The position numbers and the translations under genes were made by a program. A stretch of 8,385 bases of DNA. Origin: Rhizobiaceae bacterium. Its GTDB lineage: Bacteria; Pseudomonadota; Alphaproteobacteria; Rhizobiales; Rhizobiaceae. How positions within the stretch are numbered: the first letter of the stretch is position 1; the number at the start of each line of letters is the position of its first letter. Location: NCBI GenBank assembly GCA_004299545.1, contig SCRB01000599.1, positions 1 through 8,385 of the forward strand. The letters are read 5' to 3'. The notes below the pieces were generated by a model. It did not search any database, was not told the DNA's origin, and was given only the letters and a program-made list of their open reading frames with translations. Below are positions 1 to 7,434 of this stretch, one piece after another.

Positions 1-325
1 GATACTTCATCGATGCCGCGAAGCTGCGCGCATCTTCCGCCGAATTGATCATCGGCGCGATCACGGCCTCGGCGCCGAAATCGAGGGCGCGGCTCGCCAT
101 GTCGAAACGGCCGACCGGTATGCGCAAAACGGGATGTTTTCCCGCACCGAGGATGGCAGGCATGGACCGCGCCGCACTGTCCTCATGATGCGCGCCGTGC
201 TGCATATCGAGCGTTATCGCATCGAAGCCAGTGCGGGCGATCGTCTCGACCGTGATGGAGTCGGGAATCCCCGACCATGCCGTAAACAGGGTCTCTCCTG
301 CCCTCAGCCGTTCCGCCAGTGTCAT
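1..325 (-). CDS. HpcH/HpaI family aldolase, N-terminal part (cut by left edge)
   Basis: This is a class II-type pyruvate aldolase of the HpcH/HpaI family, which cleaves or condenses 2-keto-3-deoxy acids such as 2-dehydro-3-deoxyglucarate using a divalent metal in a TIM barrel. Only 108 residues are in the window; the frame stays open to the left edge. Visible family marks are TAWSGIPDS (15-23), ITLDMQHG (37-44, with His43 where HpaI has its catalytic His), VLRIP (66-70, with the pyruvate-binding Arg) and GAEAVIAPMINSAEDAR (84-100). I chose the ATG at 325 because GGGAG lies 5 nt upstream. An in-frame ATG at 364 would add 13 residues but has no Shine-Dalgarno and directly follows a TGA. The gene is 77-116 bp downstream of the zeta-subunit gene on the same strand, so it may be cotranscribed. 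The exact substrate cannot be told. Confidence 0.85.
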   Translation of the reverse strand, partial: MTLAERLRAGETLFTAWSGIPDSITVETIARTGFDAITLDMQHGAHHEDSAARSMPAILGAGKHPVLRIPVGRFDMASRALDFGAEAVIAPMINSAEDARSFAASMKY

Positions 326-441
326 TGCCGCTCCCGAACGTTCGATTTGAATGATCTGCTTCATTCAATCAGACGCGGACGCAAAGCAAAAGAGCGCCAG
401 CCCCACGAAATAACGGAGCCAGACGCTTTAGAACGACTATC

Positions 442-762
442 TCAGGATTTATCGACCTGTTCGATCGCCTTTGCCATCAGATCGACCAGACGAACGTTCA
501 GCTGCCCCTCGTCGGAGACAACGCCGGCGGCCTGGAAATCGGCGAGAACCTTGCGGATGACATCCTTGTCGCCCGCTTCGGCGAGATCGGCGATGACGAC
601 CTCCTTCGCATACGCCTCGGCATCCGCCCCGCTCTTGCCGAGTTGTTCGGCCGCCCAGAGGCCAAACAGCCTGTTGCGCCGGGCTGTTGCCTTGAAGCGG
701 AGTTCCTCGTCGAAAGCGAATTTCTGCTCGAAACCCCTTCTGCGGTCTTCCATTTCCGTCAT
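442..762 (-). CDS. ATP synthase zeta subunit (DUF1476 family F1-ATPase inhibitor)
   Basis: This 106-residue protein belongs to the alphaproteobacterial zeta-subunit family (DUF1476). In Paracoccus denitrificans the zeta subunit binds F1 through its N-terminal segment and blocks ATP hydrolysis by the F1FO-ATP synthase, playing the role of mitochondrial IF1. The visible family core is MEDRRRGFEQKFAFDEELRF (4-23) followed by KATARRNRLFGLWAA (24-38), then a mostly helical, acidic C-terminal half. The length matches the family. The start at 762 is fixed by GGAGGA with a 6-nt spacer; the open frame continues upstream to 1044 but has no family similarity there. It is divergent from purC across 262 bp. 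The family call is firm. The inhibitory strength in this organism is inference, because zeta proteins of some alphaproteobacteria inhibit weakly. Confidence 0.93.
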   Translation of the reverse strand: MTEMEDRRRGFEQKFAFDEELRFKATARRNRLFGLWAAEQLGKSGADAEAYAKEVVIADLAEAGDKDVIRKVLADFQAAGVVSDEGQLNVRLVDLMAKAIEQVDKS

Positions 763-768
763 GTCGTT

Positions 769-774
769 TCCTCC
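769..774 (-). promoter_or_regulatory. Shine-Dalgarno that sets the zeta-subunit start
   Basis: Read on the minus strand this is GGAGGA, 6 nt before the ATG at 762. It decides that start against longer upstream readings of the same frame. Confidence 0.8.
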
Positions 775-796
775 GGCGCCAAATCCAAACGTCGCA

Positions 797-826
797 TCTA
801 TATGGGGATCAAGTTTAGGAAACCAA
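797..826 (-). promoter_or_regulatory. Candidate sigma70-type promoter for the zeta-subunit gene
   Basis: On the minus strand TTGGTT (821-826) and TATAGA (797-802) are separated by 18 bp, which would start transcription roughly 25-30 nt before the ATG at 762. This is pattern reading only. A competing -35-like TTGATC lies within the spacer. Confidence 0.3.
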
Positions 827-837
827 TACGCTTTTCG

Positions 838-852
838 GGATCGAACCGATCC
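838..852. repeat. Inverted repeat in the divergent intergenic region
   Basis: GGATCG and CGATCC are perfect 6-bp arms around AAC. The element lies about 12 bp upstream of the candidate -35 of the zeta gene and about 50 bp upstream of the candidate purC promoter. It could be an operator for either direction. No known regulator's box is recognised. Confidence 0.35.
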
Positions 853-903
853 GGACGCCTGCATCCGCGCTTCCTGAAAGCGGTTGATGACAGGAAATCG
901 ACA

Positions 904-931
904 TTGAGCAAAGGCGACGATTGCGCTAGAG
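904..931 (+). promoter_or_regulatory. Candidate promoter for the purine cluster
   Basis: TTGAGC (904-909) and CTAGAG (926-931) with a 16-bp spacer are the best -35/-10-like pair I can find between the divergent genes on the plus strand. The -10 match is weak. It would give a 5' leader of roughly 85-90 nt before purC, containing a 10-bp palindrome at 948-957. Confidence 0.25.
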
Positions 932-1024
932 ACCGGTTTTGAAAGCCTGCCGCGGCACGAAAGTGGCGCGTTTCCGAAGGATCGGCTGTGTGAACCCCGT
1001 CCTCCAAACCAGAGAAAACAATCA

Positions 1025-1816
1025 ATGAATCGTCGCCGGCGCATTTACGAAGGCAAGGCAAAGATCCTCTATGAAGGGCCGGAGCCGGGCACGCTGATCC
1101 AGTTCTTCAAGGACGATGCCACCGCCTTCAACAAGAAAAAGCACGACGTCATCGACGGCAAGGGGGTGCTCAACAACCGGATTTCCGAGCATATTTTCAT
1201 GCACCTGAACCGGATGGGCATCCCGACCCATTTCATCCGCAGGTTGAACATGCGCGAGCAACTGATCAAGGAAGTCGAGATCATTCCGCTGGAAGTGGTG
1301 GTGCGCAACATCGCCGCCGGCTCGCTGTCGAAACGGCTCGGCATCGAGGAGGGAACGGTTCTCCCCCGCTCCATCATCGAATTCTATTACAAGGCCGACC
1401 AGCTCGATGACCCGATGGTGTCGGAGGAACATATCACCGCGTTCGGCTGGGCCTCGCCGCAGGAGATCGACGATGTGATGGCGCTCGCCATCCGTGTCAA
1501 CGATTTCCTCTCCGGACTTTTCCTCGGCGTCGGCATCCAACTCGTCGATTTCAAGATGGAATGCGGCCGGCTCTACGAGGGCGACATGATGCGCATCGTC
1601 GTCGCCGACGAAATCTCGCCCGATTCCTGCCGGCTGTGGGACGTCAACACCCAGGACAAGCTCGACAAGGACCGGTTCCGCCGGGACATGGGCGGGCTGG
1701 TCGAAGCGTACCAGGAAGTGGCGCGCAGGCTCGGCATCATGAACGAGAACGAGCCGCCGCGCCCGACCGGGCCGATCCTCGTCTCCAGTACGCATGGCCG
1801 CGGCAAGCCGCACTGA
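1025..1816 (+). CDS. purC: SAICAR synthetase
   Basis: The enzyme is phosphoribosylaminoimidazole-succinocarboxamide synthase, which joins CAIR and aspartate with ATP hydrolysis to give SAICAR in cytosolic de novo purine synthesis. Family marks are [13 protein letters not shown] near the N-terminus (6-18, nucleotide site), the signature [15 protein letters not shown] (86-100), VDFKMECGR (174-182) and [13 protein letters not shown] (194-206). The 263 residues are slightly longer than the roughly 254 I expect for rhizobial PurC; the excess is a short C-terminal tail ending GRGKPH. The start at 1025 gives the canonical [11 protein letters not shown]-terminus, although only AGAGA (1011-1015) precedes it as a poor Shine-Dalgarno. 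It is the first gene of the purine cluster; purS starts 22 bp after its stop. Confidence 0.97.
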   Translation: MNRRRRIYEGKAKILYEGPEPGTLIQFFKDDATAFNKKKHDVIDGKGVLNNRISEHIFMHLNRMGIPTHFIRRLNMREQLIKEVEIIPLEVVVRNIAAGSLSKRLGIEEGTVLPRSIIEFYYKADQLDDPMVSEEHITAFGWASPQEIDDVMALAIRVNDFLSGLFLGVGIQLVDFKMECGRLYEGDMMRIVVADEISPDSCRLWDVNTQDKLDKDRFRRDMGGLVEAYQEVARRLGIMNENEPPRPTGPILVSSTHGRGKPH

Positions 1817-1823
1817 GCAGGAC

Positions 1824-1831
1824 GGAAGGAG
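1824..1831 (+). promoter_or_regulatory. Shine-Dalgarno that sets the purS GTG start
   Basis: GGAAGGAG ends 7 nt before the GTG at 1839. It lies downstream of the only upstream in-frame ATG (1794, still inside purC), so it argues for the GTG. Confidence 0.75.
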
Positions 1832-1838
1832 CTACGGA

Positions 1839-2081
1839 GTGATCGGGGCCCGCGTCACTGTCACGCTCAAGAATGGCGTCCTCGACCCGCAGGGAAAGGC
1901 CATCGAGCATGCGCTTTCGGGGCTGGGGTTCGATGGCATCGGTTCCGTACGTCAGGGTAAGGTCTTCGACGTGGAGCTGGAAGGCTCGGACAAGGCGAAG
2001 GCCGAAGCCGAACTGAAGGCGATGTGTGAGAAGCTTCTGGCGAACACCGTGATTGAGGATTATGCCATCGTGCTGATCTGA
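1839..2081 (+). CDS. purS: FGAM synthetase subunit PurS
   Basis: PurS is the small bridging subunit of phosphoribosylformylglycinamidine synthetase. As a dimer it holds PurQ and PurL together, so that ammonia released by PurQ reaches PurL. The 80-residue product has the full family pattern: RVTVTLKNGVLDPQGKAIEHAL (5-26), GFDGIGSVRQGKVFDVEL (30-47) and the C-terminal MCEKLLANTVIEDY (62-75). I start it at GTG 1839 because GGAAGGAG lies 7 nt upstream, the length is then typical, and homologous proteins begin with a short lead into ARVTVTLKNGV. An in-frame ATG at 1794 would add 15 residues overlapping purC and is unlikely. Spacing from purC is 22 bp; the next full gene, purQ, follows after 111 bp. 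Confidence 0.95.
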   Translation: MIGARVTVTLKNGVLDPQGKAIEHALSGLGFDGIGSVRQGKVFDVELEGSDKAKAEAELKAMCEKLLANTVIEDYAIVLI

Positions 2082-2130
2082 GAGTGTTGATCCCCGCTCT
2101 CTTGGCCCCAAAGCCCTATAAGATTGGCGA

Positions 2131-2178
2131 ACCCGCCTGCTTTCGGGTAAGGAGCGTGAAGTGATACTGCTCTCCTAC
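2131..2178 (+). promoter_or_regulatory. Candidate leader structure upstream of purQ
   Basis: Two RNA pairings are possible here and cannot fully coexist. ACCCG (2131-2135) pairs with CGGGT (2144-2148). GTAAGGAG (2147-2154) pairs with CTCCTAC (2172-2178) with one bulged A. The second pairing hides the AAGGAG Shine-Dalgarno of the micro-ORF at 2161 inside a stem whose other arm lies in the micro-ORF itself. The pairings are read by eye; stabilities were not computed. Confidence 0.3.
2148..2154 (+). promoter_or_regulatory. Strong Shine-Dalgarno not placed for purQ
   Basis: TAAGGAG is the best ribosome-binding sequence in the purS-purQ gap. It is 38 nt from the purQ ATG, too far to serve it directly, but 6 nt from a GTG at 2161 that opens an 11-codon ORF. 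Confidence 0.55.
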
Positions 2179-2196
2179 AAGTGCCGACGCTCATGA
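2161..2196 (+). CDS. Candidate 11-codon leader ORF coupled to purQ
   Basis: Starting at GTG, 6 nt after AAGGAG, this frame encodes [11 protein letters not shown] and stops at a TGA (2194-2196) that overlaps the purQ ATG (2193-2195) as ATGA. purQ itself has no recognisable Shine-Dalgarno in the preceding 20 nt, so ribosomes finishing the micro-ORF are the most obvious source of purQ initiation. This geometry is typical of translational coupling. The peptide resembles nothing I recognise and is probably not functional as a protein; the act of translating it may matter. It is not in frame with purQ, so it is not a missed N-terminus unless there is a sequencing error. Chance remains possible because the ORF is so short. 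Confidence 0.4.
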   Translation: MILLSYKCRRS

Positions 2197-2861
2197 AATC
2201 CGCTGTCGTCCTTCTCCCCGGCCTCAACCGCGACCGCGACATGATCGCGGCGCTGACGAAGGTTTCGGGCAAGCCGCCGATCACCCTTTGGGAAAGCGAT
2301 ACGACGATCCCCGATGTCGATCTGATCGTGATTCCCGGCGGCTTCTCCTATGGCGATTATCTCAGATGCGGCGCGATCGGCGCCCGCATGCCAGTCATGC
2401 GCGCGGTGGCGGAAAAGGCGAAAAGAGGCGTTCTGGTGATGGGCGTCTGCAACGGTTTCCAGATCCTTGTCGAAGCAGGCCTTCTGCCCGGCGCACTGAT
2501 GCGCAACGCCTCGCTCCGGTTCGTCTGCCGCAAGGTGAAGCTCGAGATCGCCAACGCCAATACGGCTTTCACCCGCAATTATGCGCCAGGACAGGTGATC
2601 GACTGTCCGGTCGCGCATCACGATGGCAATTATTTCGCTGGTCCGGAGACGCTGGCCCGGCTGGAAGGCGAAGGCCAGATCGTCTTCCGCTATGCCGCCG
2701 GCACCAACCCGAACGGATCGGTGAACGACATCGCCGGCATCATCAGCGCCGATGGCAATGTCCTTGGCCTGATGCCGCACCCGGAAAACCTGATCGAAGC
2801 CGCCCATGGCGGCATGGACGGACGGCCGCTCTTCGAGGGCCTTGTCGGGAAAGCAGCATGA
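2193..2861 (+). CDS. purQ: FGAM synthetase glutaminase subunit PurQ
   Basis: PurQ is the class I glutamine amidotransferase subunit of FGAM synthetase. It hydrolyses glutamine and passes ammonia to PurL within the PurLQS complex. The triad is visible as Cys86 in GVCNGFQ (84-90) with His196 and Glu198 in MPHPE. The oxyanion-side motif [14 protein letters not shown] (48-61) and VAHHDGNYF (140-148) are also present. The 222 residues are the normal length. I prefer the ATG at 2193, which gives the canonical [14 protein letters not shown]; a GTG at 2181 would add four residues and has no better ribosome-binding site. The weak initiation region and the coupled micro-ORF upstream are the odd features. 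Its stop overlaps the start of the next gene by ATGA. Confidence 0.97.
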   Translation: MKSAVVLLPGLNRDRDMIAALTKVSGKPPITLWESDTTIPDVDLIVIPGGFSYGDYLRCGAIGARMPVMRAVAEKAKRGVLVMGVCNGFQILVEAGLLPGALMRNASLRFVCRKVKLEIANANTAFTRNYAPGQVIDCPVAHHDGNYFAGPETLARLEGEGQIVFRYAAGTNPNGSVNDIAGIISADGNVLGLMPHPENLIEAAHGGMDGRPLFEGLVGKAA

Positions 2862-3250
2862 AGCGAACATCGATCTTTCCGGTTACCGCCTGCCTCGTCG
2901 CGCTTGCCGCCTGTCAATCCAGCAAACCGGTTGTCGGGGGCGAAAATGCTGCTGCGGTTAAGATGCTCCAGCACGTCAACGAGAGCGCCCATACCTGCTG
3001 GATCCGCTCGAAAGACAAGGATTTCGTCGGCTACAGCGTCATCCCCGAACTCGATACCCAGGCTGGCAAGCCGCGTATCCTTGTCGTCGACAAGAAGGCG
3101 GCACACGGACTGCCCAAACTCGTTATCGAAGCAGATGGCACGCCAGTCAGGGCAAATGCATATGGCCCGCTGCTCAGCGGACCGGCAGGCGGTCGCATCT
3201 CATCCGACCTGAAGCGTTGGATCGGCGGCTCGTCCTCATGCACGGCTTGA
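2858..3250 (+). CDS. Small predicted lipoprotein encoded between purQ and purL
   Basis: I do not recognise a named family. The 130-residue product starts with a short signal peptide (KR at 2-3, a hydrophobic stretch from 5) ending in a lipobox LAAC with the lipidated Cys at 19. Gln at +2 suggests outer-membrane sorting by the enterobacterial rule, which may not hold here. The mature part is soluble-looking, with [20 protein letters not shown] at 47-66, ILVVDKK at 74-80 and LVIEADG at 88-94, suggesting a small beta-rich fold. Two further cysteines, 47 and 128, could form a periplasmic disulfide. The start overlaps the purQ stop as ATGA, so translation is probably coupled to purQ. The frame is open far upstream through purQ, but that part is an out-of-frame shadow. 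Its role in a purine cluster is unknown. Confidence 0.85.
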   Translation: MKRTSIFPVTACLVALAACQSSKPVVGGENAAAVKMLQHVNESAHTCWIRSKDKDFVGYSVIPELDTQAGKPRILVVDKKAAHGLPKLVIEADGTPVRANAYGPLLSGPAGGRISSDLKRWIGGSSSCTA

Positions 3251-3287
3251 GGCAAGGGATAGATGCCCGCTTCAAGTGCCCTATGTT

Positions 3288-3318
3288 GCCCTCCTCTGTC
3301 CGACAAGACAGAGGGGGC
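3288..3318 (+). promoter_or_regulatory. Strong RNA hairpin between the lipoprotein gene and purL
   Basis: GCCC (3288-3291) pairs with GGGC (3315-3318) and CCTCTGTC (3293-3300) with GACAGAGG (3307-3314). This gives a 12-bp stem with one bulged T (3292) and a CGACAA loop. No T tract follows, so it is not a classical intrinsic terminator. It lies 37 nt after the lipoprotein stop and 25 nt before the purL ATG. It could stabilise an mRNA end, mark a processing site, or affect purL initiation. Confidence 0.6.
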
Positions 3319-3343
3319 GTGACGGAACGCGATCTGGATTGTA

Positions 3344-5554
<2,211 letters not shown>

Positions 5555-5560
5555 CGAGGA
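5555..5560 (+). promoter_or_regulatory. Shine-Dalgarno that sets the bolA start
   Basis: CGAGGA directly follows the purL stop and ends 7 nt before the ATG at 5568. This favours 5568 over the second ATG at 5574 and the upstream ATG at 5520 inside purL. Confidence 0.65.
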
Positions 5561-5567
5561 CATCCCC

Positions 5568-5801
5568 ATGGCGATGGACGCCGACGAAATTGCACGGTTG
5601 ATCCGGGACGGCATCCCCGGCGCAAAGGTCACGATCCGTGATCTCGCCGGCGACGGCAACCATTATGCCGCCGAAGTCGTAGCCGAAAGCTTCAGGGGAA
5701 AAAGCCGCGTGCAGCAGCACCAGATGGTCTATGACGCGCTGAAAGGCAATATGGGCGGCGCGCTTCATGCGCTTGCGCTCCAGACCAGCGCGCCGGATTA
5801 A
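5568..5801 (+). CDS. bolA: BolA family protein
   Basis: BolA-type proteins pair with monothiol glutaredoxins through a shared [2Fe-2S] cluster and act in iron sensing or cluster delivery; some bind DNA. The 77-residue product is the short alphaproteobacterial/YrbA-like form. Visible marks are the N-terminal helix, IPGAKVTIRDLAGDGNHY (16-33) in the variable loop region, AEVVAESFRGKSRVQQHQMVYDAL (35-58) with the near-invariant His51, and the C-terminal helix LKGNMGGALHALAL. In rhizobia as I know them a bolA of this type follows purL and is itself followed by the glutaredoxin gene grxD. Here gmk faces it from the other strand after 6 bp, so grxD must be elsewhere or absent. It is likely cotranscribed with purL. 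Confidence 0.93.
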   Translation: MAMDADEIARLIRDGIPGAKVTIRDLAGDGNHYAAEVVAESFRGKSRVQQHQMVYDALKGNMGGALHALALQTSAPD

Positions 5802-5807
5802 CGCCCT

Positions 5808-6467
5808 TTATTTTCGATCCGGCTCCTTCGAGAGAAGGCCCGAGACGAAATCGAAGAGGCCGGGGCGGCGATCGCGGCGCAACCGTTCCGCCGTGACGAT
5901 CGCCCGCACCTCGGCAAACGCGTGGTCGAGATCCTGATTGACGACGACATAGTCATATTCGCGCCAATGCTCGATTTCGATCCTAGCGTTCCTGAGCCGC
6001 GTTTCGATCGTCTGGTCTGAATCCTCCGCCCGCCGCTTCAGCCGTGCCGCCAGTTCCTTCATCGACGGCGGCAGGATGAAGACCGCCACGATGTCGGCGC
6101 GCATCTTCTCGTTCAGCTGGACGGCGCCTTGCCAATCGATGTCGAAGAGCATGTCCCTGCCATCGGCCATGGCGTTCTCGGCCGGTTCGCGCGGCGTCCC
6201 GTAGAAATTTCCGTGCACCTCGGCCCATTCGAGCAGGGCGTCGGTGTCGCGCAGCCGCTCGAAATCGCGCTGCGAGACGAAATGATAATGCACGCCGTCG
6301 ATCTCGCTTGCCCGCCTCTGGCGCGTGGTGACGCTCACCGACAGCTCAAACCCGCCATCGCTTTCGAGCAGATTGCGCGCGATGGTCGACTTGCCGGCGC
6401 CCGACGGCGAGGACAGCACCAGCATCAGGCCGCGACGGCGAATCCCCGATTTCGATCCTTCCTGCAT
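5808..6467 (-). CDS. gmk: Guanylate kinase
   Basis: Guanylate kinase phosphorylates GMP (and dGMP) to GDP with ATP, feeding GTP and (p)ppGpp synthesis. The 219-residue protein has the P-loop [10 protein letters not shown] (19-28) and a complete guanylate-kinase signature from TTR (47-49) to YHF (61-63). Also present are the GMP-binding region [13 protein letters not shown] (80-92) and FDIDWQG (108-114). The start at 6467 has GGAG with a 6-nt spacer overlapping the yicC stop region; an internal Met at 15 would lose only the variable N-terminus. It is 3 nt downstream of yicC, so the two are certainly cotranscribed. Its stop faces that of bolA across 6 bp. Confidence 0.97.
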   Translation of the reverse strand: MQEGSKSGIRRRGLMLVLSSPSGAGKSTIARNLLESDGGFELSVSVTTRQRRASEIDGVHYHFVSQRDFERLRDTDALLEWAEVHGNFYGTPREPAENAMADGRDMLFDIDWQGAVQLNEKMRADIVAVFILPPSMKELAARLKRRAEDSDQTIETRLRNARIEIEHWREYDYVVVNQDLDHAFAEVRAIVTAERLRRDRRPGLFDFVSGLLSKEPDRK

Positions 6468-6470
6468 CCC

Positions 6471-7358
6471 CTACTCCAGATTCTGCACTTGCTCGCGAAA
6501 GCGGTCCACGGCCGCCTTGAGTTCCAGTCCCACCGCCGTAATCGAGGCGGCATTGGCCTTGGAGCAGAGCGTATTCGATTCGCGATTGAATTCCTGCGAC
6601 AGGAAATCGAGCTTGCGGCCGACAGGACCCTCGCCGGCCAGGAGCGTGCGTGCCGCGCCTGTATGCGTCTTCAGCCGATCGATTTCCTCTCGGATGTCCG
6701 CCTTCGTGGCGAGGAACGCTGCTTCCATATGCAGCCGGGATTCGTCGAGCGGCGGCGTGGCGTCGATGAGCAGGCGAACCTGCCCGACCAGCCGCTCACG
6801 GATCGCGGCGGGCTCGCGCGAAGGATCCTTTTCCACCGTTGAAGTGAGCGTTTCGATCTCGTCGAGGTGGTCCGAAAGAAGCGCCGCAAGCGCACGACCT
6901 TCTTCAAGCCTCGCCGTTTCAAGCGCCGCGAGACCGTCATCGAGGCACGCGAGGACAGAGGCATCGAGCGCAGCCTTCTCCTCTTCGCTTTCGGATGCCT
7001 CGGGCAGGTCGAGAACGCCGCGCAGCGCAAGCAATCCGTCCGCCGATGCCGGCCGGCAATCGAACTGCTCGACCAGACGCCGTGCCAATCCGGCAATGTC
7101 CTTGAGAAACGCCTCGTTGACGATTGGAACCTGCCGGCTTCCTCTTGCGGCGATGTTCAGCGTTACCTGAAAATTGCCACGCGAAAAGCGTTTCTGGATG
7201 GCCTGCCTCACCGGCTGCTCCAGCCTCTCAAGCCCTGCGGGCAGCCTGAGCCTGACCTCCAGCGCCTTGCCGTTGACGGATTTCAGTTCCCAGGCGAAGG
7301 CGGTGCCGTCGCGCTCTCCGTGCGAGCGGGCAAATCCGGTCATGCTTTGCACATTCAT
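6471..7358 (-). CDS. yicC: YicC family endoribonuclease
   Basis: YicC-type proteins are RNA endonucleases; the E. coli member promotes decay of the small RNA RyhB. The 295-residue product has the N-terminal YicC domain beginning MNVQSMTGFAR and KSVNGKALEVRLRLP (26-40). The conserved C-terminal DUF1732 block follows as ADIREEIDRLKTH (220-232), GRKLDFLSQEFNRESNTL (247-264) and the terminal REQVQNLE. The start at 7358 has GGGGAG with a 7-nt spacer (SD at 7366-7371) and matches the family N-terminus. The same frame is open as far as 7799, but that extension is antisense-free overlap with mltG and has no family similarity. It sits between mltG and gmk, a common arrangement in this order. Its RNA targets here are unknown. 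Confidence 0.93.
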   Translation of the reverse strand: MNVQSMTGFARSHGERDGTAFAWELKSVNGKALEVRLRLPAGLERLEQPVRQAIQKRFSRGNFQVTLNIAARGSRQVPIVNEAFLKDIAGLARRLVEQFDCRPASADGLLALRGVLDLPEASESEEEKAALDASVLACLDDGLAALETARLEEGRALAALLSDHLDEIETLTSTVEKDPSREPAAIRERLVGQVRLLIDATPPLDESRLHMEAAFLATKADIREEIDRLKTHTGAARTLLAGEGPVGRKLDFLSQEFNRESNTLCSKANAASITAVGLELKAAVDRFREQVQNLE

Positions 7359-7434
7359 CGAAACACTCCCCGCTCTCCCGAAAGGACGGGCGACACGCCG
7401 CCGGAACGGGTGCAGGCTGAAAACCCCGCCATGT

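Noticed and set aside
134..877. A 247-codon plus-strand frame across the aldolase, zeta gene and intergenic region
   Set aside because: It runs antisense to two well-supported genes and reads as low-complexity Arg/Ser/Pro sequence typical of shadow frames.
763..1061. Small frames in the zeta/purC intergenic region on both strands
   Set aside because: They have no Shine-Dalgarno-supported start in the gap and overlap known gene ends; no protein-like pattern is seen.
1022..1813. A 263-codon open frame antisense to purC
   Set aside because: Same codon-on-codon register effect as over purL; PurC on the plus strand is unmistakable.
2087..2122. Possible internal promoter in the purS-purQ gap (TATAAG at 2117-2122)
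   Set aside because: The only -35-like sequences are 24 bp (TTGATC) or about 9 bp (TTGGCC) away, both wrong spacings.
2288..2857. Upstream extension of the lipoprotein frame through purQ
   Set aside because: It is an Arg-rich shadow of purQ; the signal peptide with lipobox starts at ATG 2858.
2175..2870. A 231-codon open frame antisense to purQ
   Set aside because: Codon-on-codon shadow of purQ with no recognisable features.
5802..5807. Bidirectional terminator between bolA and gmk
   Set aside because: Only 6 bp separate the stops and no clear hairpin with a T tract is seen at either gene end.
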